From Patescibacteria group bacterium AH-259-L07 (GTDB lineage Bacteria > Patescibacteriota > Patescibacteriia > UBA2591 > UBA6264): a DNA stretch of 6,809 bases. Each line of letters begins with the position of its first letter. Positions within the stretch are counted from its first letter, which is position 1. The position numbers and the translations under genes were made by a program. Positions 1 through 5,083 of this stretch are shown here, in pieces. The notes under the pieces were generated by a model that did no database searches, was not told where the DNA came from, and saw only the letters and a list, made by a program, of their open reading frames with translations. The stretch lies in the NCBI GenBank assembly GCA_027718005.1, contig JALLOP010000077.1, positions 1-6,809 of the forward strand, in the 5' to 3' direction.

Positions 1-894
1 AGGTTCCATATTCTGGTGACCGGCAGCGCCCGTCTTGATTTGTATCGAAAAGGCGGCGACTCTCTTATGGGCAGATACCATTACTATCGATTGCACCCCT
101 TTTCAGTGGTTGAGGCACTAGAGATAAATACACAACCGAAAACGTTTAAAGAATTGACATTTGTGAACAGTAATAAAGATACGGCTTCGGTATTTACTAA
201 CTTATTTACCTTTGGCGGCTTTCCTGAACCGTTTCTTAGCAAAAACCATACAGTGCTCCGTCGTTTTCATAATGAACACGTTGATCGACTCATCAGAGAA
301 GATATTAGAGATGTTGAATCTATCCGAGATTTATCCGCGCTGCAAATACTGGTAGAAATTTTACCAGAAAAAGTCGGGGCTCTTTTATCATTAAATACGT
401 TACGAGAGGATTTAGAGGTAACACATAAAACAATATCTTTATGGATGGATATTTTAGAACGGTTTTATTACCATTTTAGAGTTTACCCGTTCGCATCGAG
501 AAAAATCAGGTCACTGCGTAAACAGCCTAAAATGTATTTATGGGATTGGTCTGAAATAGAAGATAAAAGCATTCGATTAGAAAATATGGTTGCCTCTCAC
601 TTATTAAAGATGGTTCACTTTATCTATGATGTCCAAGGGCATAGGATAGAGCTTAATTTTTTGCGCGATATTGAGGGGCGAGAGACAGATTTTGTAGTCA
701 CGGTAAATAAAAAGCCCTGGTTTGCCGTAGAGGTGAAGCTGTCTGCAACAAAATTATCAAAGCAATTAAGGTATTTTAAAGATAAGCTCAGTATTCCTGT
801 GGTATATCAAGTGGTACAAGAGCCAGACGTTGATTTTGTGCAGAATAATATCCGTGTGATCAGCGCAGAAAAATTTCTTACGGGGCTAATATGA
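1..894 (+). CDS. AAA+ ATPase, AAA_14/DUF4143 family, C-terminal part (5' end outside the window)
   Basis: The frame is open from the first base, and the codons before the GTG at 16 already encode family sequence (RFHILVTGSARLD, a sensor-1-like strand). The true start, Walker A and Walker B therefore lie upstream, and the GTG is internal. After it come GRYHYYRLHPFS and FGGFPEPF, then a helical stretch with LIREDIRD, which I recognise as typical of this family. A winged-helix-like segment (THKTISLWMDILERFYYHF) follows. Last is a restriction-endonuclease-like domain with D at nt 688-690 and ExK in AVEVK at nt 730-738, a PD-(D/E)XK-type arrangement. Whether it cuts DNA is unknown; many members are uncharacterised and some have lost catalysis. 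The protein is probably cytosolic. The stop TGA (892-894) overlaps the ATG of copy 1, so the two are likely translationally coupled. Family call is firm; biological role is not. Confidence 0.88.
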   Translation, partial: RFHILVTGSARLDLYRKGGDSLMGRYHYYRLHPFSVVEALEINTQPKTFKELTFVNSNKDTASVFTNLFTFGGFPEPFLSKNHTVLRRFHNEHVDRLIREDIRDVESIRDLSALQILVEILPEKVGALLSLNTLREDLEVTHKTISLWMDILERFYYHFRVYPFASRKIRSLRKQPKMYLWDWSEIEDKSIRLENMVASHLLKMVHFIYDVQGHRIELNFLRDIEGRETDFVVTVNKKPWFAVEVKLSATKLSKQLRYFKDKLSIPVVYQVVQEPDVDFVQNNIRVISAEKFLTGLI

Positions 895-2648
895 GTAAAT
901 CTGAAATCAAAACATGTCAAAACTGTAAACAAAGGTTTACCATTGCACCGGACGACTTTGGTTTTTATGAGAAAATTAAAGTACCGCCCCCAACGTTTTG
1001 CCCGCAATGTCGATATCAAAGAAGATTGGCAAATCGAAATGAGTGGCATCTTTATCAACGAGCCGATGACTTTACCGGAAAAACTATTGTATCAATCTAT
1101 CGCGAGGAAGCGCCTTTTCCCGTTTATAAACAAGATGTATGGAAATCAGATAAATGGGACGCGGTAACGTACGGCCGAGACTTTGACTTTTCTCGTCCAT
1201 TTTTTGAACAATTTAAAGAGCTTCGTGATGTTGTCCCACATCCTGCACTTGTTAACTCCAATAGCGTGAATTCCCAATATTCAAACCAATCGCAAGACAA
1301 TAAAGATTGCTATATGGTTTCGGCAACCGGAGACAGCGAAAAGTGTATGTACGGTAATTGGTATCAACTTGGATGTTATTTTTGTGCTGACTGCTATAAC
1401 CTCGAAGCATGTGAGCTATGCCATGAATGTTTAAATTGTGCTCGCTGTTTCTCATGTGCCTTTTCTCAAGATTGCCATGATTGTTCTTATACATATTTTT
1501 CTCAAGACTGCAGGGGATGTGACAGTATATTTGGTTGTATTGGTCTCCGTAATAAAAAATATTGTTTTTTTAATAAACAGCTTTCTAAAGAAGAATACCA
1601 GAAAAAAGTTCAAGCTTTTTCATGGTCGCATGAAGCTATTATGGAAGCAAGAAAAACAGCACGAAAACTCTGGATATCATTTCCATACAAATTTTATCAT
1701 GGCAATAAAAATAAAAATTCATCTGGCGATTATCTTGAAAATACTAAAAGCACCCGTTTGAGTTTCAACTGTCGTCATAACGAAGATACAGCGTATCTTC
1801 AGGATGCATGGCAGATAAAGGATTGTCTTGATATGACTGAAATTTTAGATGCCGAGCTTTCATATGAAGCTCAAGGATGTGCGCATCTTAACCGTTGTGT
1901 TGGACTAAGAAGTTGTTGGACACTGACTGACTGTTATTATTGTGATCTTTGCTTTACCGGCAGCTGCCTTTTCGGGTGCATTGGCCTCAAACAAAAGGAA
2001 TATTGTATTCTTAATAAACAATATTTGAAAGAAGAATACTTTGACTTGAGAGATAAAATTATTTCTCATATGAAACGTACAGGGGAGTGGGGAGAATTTT
2101 TTCCATCAGACATGTCTCCCTTTGCATATAATGAGTCAGTGCTTCAAGATTACTTTCCACTTGCCCAAAAAGAGGCGCAACAAAAGGGATATACATGGTA
2201 TAACAGGGGGAGCCGTGATTATAAGATAGATATGACCGGATCTCAACTGCCTAGAACTATACAAGAAGTTAATCAAAAAATCTTACATGAGACAATTCAG
2301 TGTGTGACTCAAGAGGACAGTAAAACAAAAAAGAAGTACCCGTTATGCACTACGGCATTCAAGTTTACATCACTTGAGCTAACGTTTTATAAAAAAATGA
2401 ACCTCCCGTTGCCTCGAAAATGTTTTCCGTGTCGAAGGCAGGATCGATTTGCCCTGCGCAATCCTCGAAAACTTTGGCATCGCACCTGCCAATGCGCAGG
2501 AGAGAGATCAGATAATAAAGTATATACCAATGCCGTAGAGCATTTCCACCAAGAAAAACACTGCTCGAATGAATTTGAAACCACCTATACGCCAAACCGT
2601 TCTGAGATCGTCTACTGCGAGAAATGTTACCAAAGTGAAGTAGTTTAA
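891..2648 (+). CDS. Cysteine-rich multi-zinc-ribbon protein, copy 1 of three paralogues; function unknown
   Basis: 585 residues with about 41 cysteines. The N-terminal zinc ribbon uses C9-x2-C12 and C37-x2-C40, followed by CRYQRR and RNE. The centre holds two related repeats ending at residues 215-233 (GCIGLRNKKYCFFNK) and 362-382 (GCIGLKQKEYCILNK). C174, C177, C180, C183, C186 and C189 lie exactly three residues apart, followed by two 12-residue units starting FSQDC at 191 and 203. A conserved GEFFPSDMSPFAYNE block precedes the C-terminal module: C511-x2-C514, C533-x-C535, H557-C558 and C576-x2-C579, ending YQSEVV. The second N-terminal ribbon seen in copy 3 has no cysteines here. There is no signal peptide or membrane helix. 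The start overlaps the ATPase stop (ATGA), with GGGG upstream as a weak ribosome site. Similar proteins are, as far as I recall, common in CPR genomes as hypothetical zinc-ribbon proteins. Zinc binding is inferred from cysteine spacing. Confidence 0.85.
   Translation: MSKSEIKTCQNCKQRFTIAPDDFGFYEKIKVPPPTFCPQCRYQRRLANRNEWHLYQRADDFTGKTIVSIYREEAPFPVYKQDVWKSDKWDAVTYGRDFDFSRPFFEQFKELRDVVPHPALVNSNSVNSQYSNQSQDNKDCYMVSATGDSEKCMYGNWYQLGCYFCADCYNLEACELCHECLNCARCFSCAFSQDCHDCSYTYFSQDCRGCDSIFGCIGLRNKKYCFFNKQLSKEEYQKKVQAFSWSHEAIMEARKTARKLWISFPYKFYHGNKNKNSSGDYLENTKSTRLSFNCRHNEDTAYLQDAWQIKDCLDMTEILDAELSYEAQGCAHLNRCVGLRSCWTLTDCYYCDLCFTGSCLFGCIGLKQKEYCILNKQYLKEEYFDLRDKIISHMKRTGEWGEFFPSDMSPFAYNESVLQDYFPLAQKEAQQKGYTWYNRGSRDYKIDMTGSQLPRTIQEVNQKILHETIQCVTQEDSKTKKKYPLCTTAFKFTSLELTFYKKMNLPLPRKCFPCRRQDRFALRNPRKLWHRTCQCAGERSDNKVYTNAVEHFHQEKHCSNEFETTYTPNRSEIVYCEKCYQSEVV
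1461..1532 (+). repeat. Two 36-bp in-frame direct repeats inside copy 1 (12-residue FSQDC units)
   Basis: The 15-mers at 1461-1475 and 1497-1511 differ at one base and lie exactly 36 nt apart. They encode FSQDC at residues 191 and 203, followed by HDC and RGC. Copy 2 has the same 12-residue rhythm (LFSAKCSNC, then FLYECVNC) and copy 3 has FFSVDCQDC, then GFSRNCIGC. The unit is therefore probably structural, one turn of a repeat fold, and not a chance duplication. Outside the FSQDC core the DNA identity falls off. Confidence 0.65.
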
Positions 2649-2656
2649 TAGTTAAG

Positions 2657-2662
2657 TATAAT
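2657..2662 (+). promoter_or_regulatory. Possible -10 box (TATAAT) before the ORF6N gene
   Basis: The very AT-rich 34-nt gap after copy 1 contains an exact TATAAT. The best -35 partner at 16-nt spacing is the poor match GTGAAG at 2635-2640, inside the end of copy 1. A start site about 7 nt downstream would leave a leader of roughly 14 nt before the ATG at 2683, so the transcript would be nearly leaderless. An exact hexamer is expected fairly often in such AT-rich DNA, so this is only a candidate. If real, it would let the ORF6N gene and the genes after it be transcribed independently of the ATPase and copy 1. Confidence 0.3.
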
Positions 2663-2682
2663 AAAATTAAATTAAAAATTTT

Positions 2683-3213
2683 ATGGCAAAAAATACAGCC
2701 GAGAAAGAGCTTGTCGTAATTCCAGATGAGCGAATTATTAATAAAATATATTTACTTAGAGGTAAGAAAGTAATGTTAGATAGGGACCTTGCTGAGTTAT
2801 ATGGAGTTGAGACAAGAGTACTTAATCAGGCGGTGAGGAGAAATATTGAGCGCTTTCCTGGTGATTTTATGTTTCAGCTTAATAAAGATGAATTTGTAAA
2901 CTTGAAATCACAAATTGTGATATCAAGTTGGGGCGGTGCGAGGAAACCACCGCTGGCTTTTGCTGAGCAAGGAGTAGCCATGCTCTCGAGCGTTCTAAAT
3001 AGTAAGAGAGCGATACGTGTAAATATTCAGATTATTAGAACCTTTACAAAGTTGCGAGAGTTGATAGCCACGAATAAAGATCTGAAACAGAAGATTGAGG
3101 ATATGGAGAAAAAGTATGATAAACAGCTAAAAACTGTTTTTGAAGTACTAAAGCGGTTATTAGTTGAGGAGGAAAGACCAAGAGGGCAGATAGGTTTTAG
3201 ATATAAAGAGTAG
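2683..3213 (+). CDS. ORF6N-domain DNA-binding protein with C-terminal coiled coil
   Basis: 176 residues. Residues about 14-105 match the ORF6N domain (KilA-N/Bro-type phage and bacterial DNA-binding family): IINKIYLLRGKKVMLDRDLA, then LYGVETRVLNQAVRRN, ERFPGDFMFQL, and a late segment LAFAEQGVAMLSSVLNSKRA. From about residue 115 a charged heptad-like region (KLRELIATNKDLKQKIEDME) should form a coiled coil, probably for dimerisation. The tail RPRGQIGF resembles the R-x-IGF ending I recall from bacterial members. The family occurs in phage antirepressors and as stand-alone bacterial genes, and a DNA-binding regulatory role is inferred from that. Start ATG 2683 leaves a normal N-terminal extension. 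The leader is AT-rich with no Shine-Dalgarno sequence. It sits 34 nt after copy 1 and 17 nt before copy 2, splitting the paralogue series, with no other phage-like gene in view. Confidence 0.88.
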   Translation: MAKNTAEKELVVIPDERIINKIYLLRGKKVMLDRDLAELYGVETRVLNQAVRRNIERFPGDFMFQLNKDEFVNLKSQIVISSWGGARKPPLAFAEQGVAMLSSVLNSKRAIRVNIQIIRTFTKLRELIATNKDLKQKIEDMEKKYDKQLKTVFEVLKRLLVEEERPRGQIGFRYKE

Positions 3214-3230
3214 GTAGATTTTAGTAAGCT

Positions 3231-5030
3231 ATGAAATCAGAGGGTAAACAATGCCAAAACTGCAAACAAAAGTTCATAATTGAACCCGAGGATTTTGATT
3301 TCTACGAAAAAATAGATGTCCCTCCTCCGACTTGGTGTCCAGATTGTCGGTTTCAGAGGAGATTTCTTTGGAGGAACGAACGGTTTCTGTACAAGAGACC
3401 ATCAGATATCCCCGTGAAGAACGAGGAGATTATTTCCATATATGCTCCTGAGAAGGAGTACACTATCTATGACCATCACTATTGGTGGTCAGATAATTGG
3501 GATGCTCTGGAATACGGTCGGGAATATGACTTCTCAAAGCCATTTTTTGAGCAGTTTGAAGAGCTTTTAAGACAAGTACCGCTTTCCGGCTTGTCAGTTA
3601 AGAATATGGTGAACAGCGAATACTGCAACGTCTCGGCAAATGAAAAAGACTGCTATCTTATCTCGGCGTCTGGATCCAATGAACGGGTGCTCTACAGCAA
3701 CAGGGTTGCCCTTACGAAGGATTCCATGGACCTCTATATAAGTGACAGAAACGAACTTTGCTATGACGTTACCGACTCCTCACAGTGTTACCACGTACTC
3801 TTTAGTGCGAAGTGCAGTAACTGTGTTGACTCCATGTTTCTGTACGAATGTGTCAATTGCCAGAACTGCTACGGATGCGTAAACCTCCGTAATAAGCAGT
3901 ACCACCTTTTCAATAAGCCCTACTCAAAGGAAGAATACCTTAGGAAGATAGAGGAGATTGACCTAGGGAGCTTTTTAACGCTCACGCGCGAGAAAGAGAA
4001 GTTCTTAGAACACGCAAAAGCGTTCCCACGGCGCTACGCTTTCATGATCAGATCCGTGGATTGCCTCGGTGATAATCTCAAGAACTGTAAGAATTGTAAG
4101 TATGCGTTTGATGTTTTTGACACAGAGGATTCTAAGTTTGTAACATGGACCGGCTTTGGTATGAAAGACGTGTACGATGCGGGAGCTGGTGGTGGAATCG
4201 ACCTTGAAAGGCTCTACGAAGTGTGGGATATCAGCTACGGTGGCAGCCGAGTTTTCTTCTCTTCCGTAATCTACGGTTCTCATGATGTGTTCTACTCGTG
4301 GAACTGTCACTCCTCTCATAACCTTTTTGGATGTTATGGCCTGCGGAGCAAGTCCTACTGCATCTTGAACAAACAGTACTCGAAGGAGGAGTACGAGAAG
4401 TTAGTGCAAAGAATCCGGAAACATATGGAAGAGATGCCCTATGTAGATCGCAAAGGCAAAGAGTATCGCTATGGCGAGTTCTTCCCACCCGAACTCTCTC
4501 CCTTCGCGTACAACGAAACAATTGCGCAGGAGTACTTCCCACTAACAAAAGAAGAGGCAGAAGCGCAGGGATATAGATGGAGAGACATGAAAGAAAAAGA
4601 ATACAAGCCCACAACTATGTGGATGGATCTGCCGGACAACATAAAGGATGTAAATGATTCAATACTGGAAGAGACTATTCTCTGTAAAGCTTGGGATGAA
4701 AACCCTGAAGTGGCTGCCCACCATAACTGCACGAAGGCATATAGGATAATAAGGGATGAGCTTGAGTTTTACAGAAAAATGAAATTGCCGCTTCCAAGAT
4801 ACTGTTTCAATTCCCGACACTTCTTACGGTTCAAACAGCGCAACCCACTCAAGCTCTGGCACAGGGAATGTCAATGTGCCGGCATAAAGTCAGACGAAGG
4901 TATATATGAGAACATGGCCGAGCATTTTCACGGCAACAAACACTGCCCTAATGAGTTTGAAACCTCGTATGCTCCAGAGCGTAAGGAAATAGTTTACTGT
5001 AAGAAGTGCTACCAGTCAGAGGTTGTTTAA
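3231..5030 (+). CDS. Cysteine-rich multi-zinc-ribbon protein, copy 2 of three paralogues; function unknown
   Basis: 599 residues, about 28 cysteines, with the same architecture as copy 1. N-terminal ribbon: C8-x2-C11 and C36-x2-C39. First central repeat ends at 215 (GCVNLRNKQYHLFNKPYSKEEY). Second ends at 367 (GCYGLRSKSYCILNKQYSKEEY). The GEFFPPELSPFAYNET block begins at 415. The C-terminal module starts at C525 and ends with KHC, YCKKCYQSEVV. Oddities: the C-terminal ribbon pair reads C525-F-N-S528 where copies 1 and 3 have CxxC. Of the three-residue cysteine ladder at 174-186 only C177 and C186 survive, although a new CVNCQNCYGC ladder appears before 215. The second N-terminal ribbon also lacks cysteines. 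An in-frame TAA at 3225-3227 makes ATG 3231 the only plausible start. The upstream ribosome site is weak. By eye this copy is more GC-rich than copy 1. Function unknown; zinc binding inferred. Confidence 0.85.
   Translation: MKSEGKQCQNCKQKFIIEPEDFDFYEKIDVPPPTWCPDCRFQRRFLWRNERFLYKRPSDIPVKNEEIISIYAPEKEYTIYDHHYWWSDNWDALEYGREYDFSKPFFEQFEELLRQVPLSGLSVKNMVNSEYCNVSANEKDCYLISASGSNERVLYSNRVALTKDSMDLYISDRNELCYDVTDSSQCYHVLFSAKCSNCVDSMFLYECVNCQNCYGCVNLRNKQYHLFNKPYSKEEYLRKIEEIDLGSFLTLTREKEKFLEHAKAFPRRYAFMIRSVDCLGDNLKNCKNCKYAFDVFDTEDSKFVTWTGFGMKDVYDAGAGGGIDLERLYEVWDISYGGSRVFFSSVIYGSHDVFYSWNCHSSHNLFGCYGLRSKSYCILNKQYSKEEYEKLVQRIRKHMEEMPYVDRKGKEYRYGEFFPPELSPFAYNETIAQEYFPLTKEEAEAQGYRWRDMKEKEYKPTTMWMDLPDNIKDVNDSILEETILCKAWDENPEVAAHHNCTKAYRIIRDELEFYRKMKLPLPRYCFNSRHFLRFKQRNPLKLWHRECQCAGIKSDEGIYENMAEHFHGNKHCPNEFETSYAPERKEIVYCKKCYQSEVV
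3255..3301 (+). repeat. 47-bp segment identical to 5108-5154 (copy 2 member)
   Basis: This stretch near the start of copy 2 encodes the first half of the N-terminal zinc ribbon (QNCKQKFIIEPEDFDF). It matches copy 3 base for base over 47 nt, including synonymous positions, although neighbouring codons differ. The equivalent part of copy 1 is clearly diverged. A recent exchange between copies 2 and 3 is the likely cause; strong protein constraint alone would not fix third codon positions. Confidence 0.85.
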
Positions 5031-5039
5031 AGAGATAGC

Positions 5040-5067
5040 CCTTCACCCTTTGGAAAAAGGGTGAAGG
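5040..5067 (+). promoter_or_regulatory. Perfect 12-bp hairpin with GGAA tetraloop between copies 2 and 3
   Basis: Left arm CCTTCACCCTTT (5040-5051) and right arm AAAGGGTGAAGG (5056-5067) are exact reverse complements around the loop GGAA (5052-5055), which fits the stable GNRA loop class. It begins 9 nt after the stop of copy 2 and ends 16 nt before the start of copy 3. No run of T follows on either strand, so it does not look like a standard intrinsic terminator. It could be a transcript-processing or stabilising element, a weak attenuator, or a degenerate terminator. The right arm carries GAAGGA-like sequence (5063-5068) that could weakly attract ribosomes, but it is too far from the ATG for me to call it the ribosome site. 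Confidence 0.7.
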
Positions 5068-5083
5068 ATCAACAAGAAGTCGT

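Noticed and set aside
16..18. GTG at 16 as the start of the ATPase gene
   Set aside because: The frame is open to base 1 and the codons before it encode the conserved strand leading into TGSARLD, so the gene continues upstream of the window.
1410..1532. CxxC runs as a ferredoxin-type iron-sulphur protein
   Set aside because: The classical CxxCxxCxxxCP arrangement is absent, and the three-residue ladder continues too far for a normal ferredoxin. A non-standard cluster is still possible and is covered as a finding.
2683..3213. ORF6N gene as evidence of a prophage
   Set aside because: There is no integrase, structural, lysis or replication gene in the window, and stand-alone ORF6N genes are common in bacterial chromosomes.
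4005..4732. Overlapping minus-strand open frames of 87-127 codons opposite copy 2
   Set aside because: They are shadows of a strongly conserved coding frame, show no recognisable family and have no independent ribosome sites. The same holds for minus-strand frames opposite the other genes.
5040..5067. Hairpin as an intrinsic terminator
   Set aside because: No T tract follows the stem on either strand, and the next gene starts 16 nt later in the same direction. I kept it as a hairpin of unknown role.
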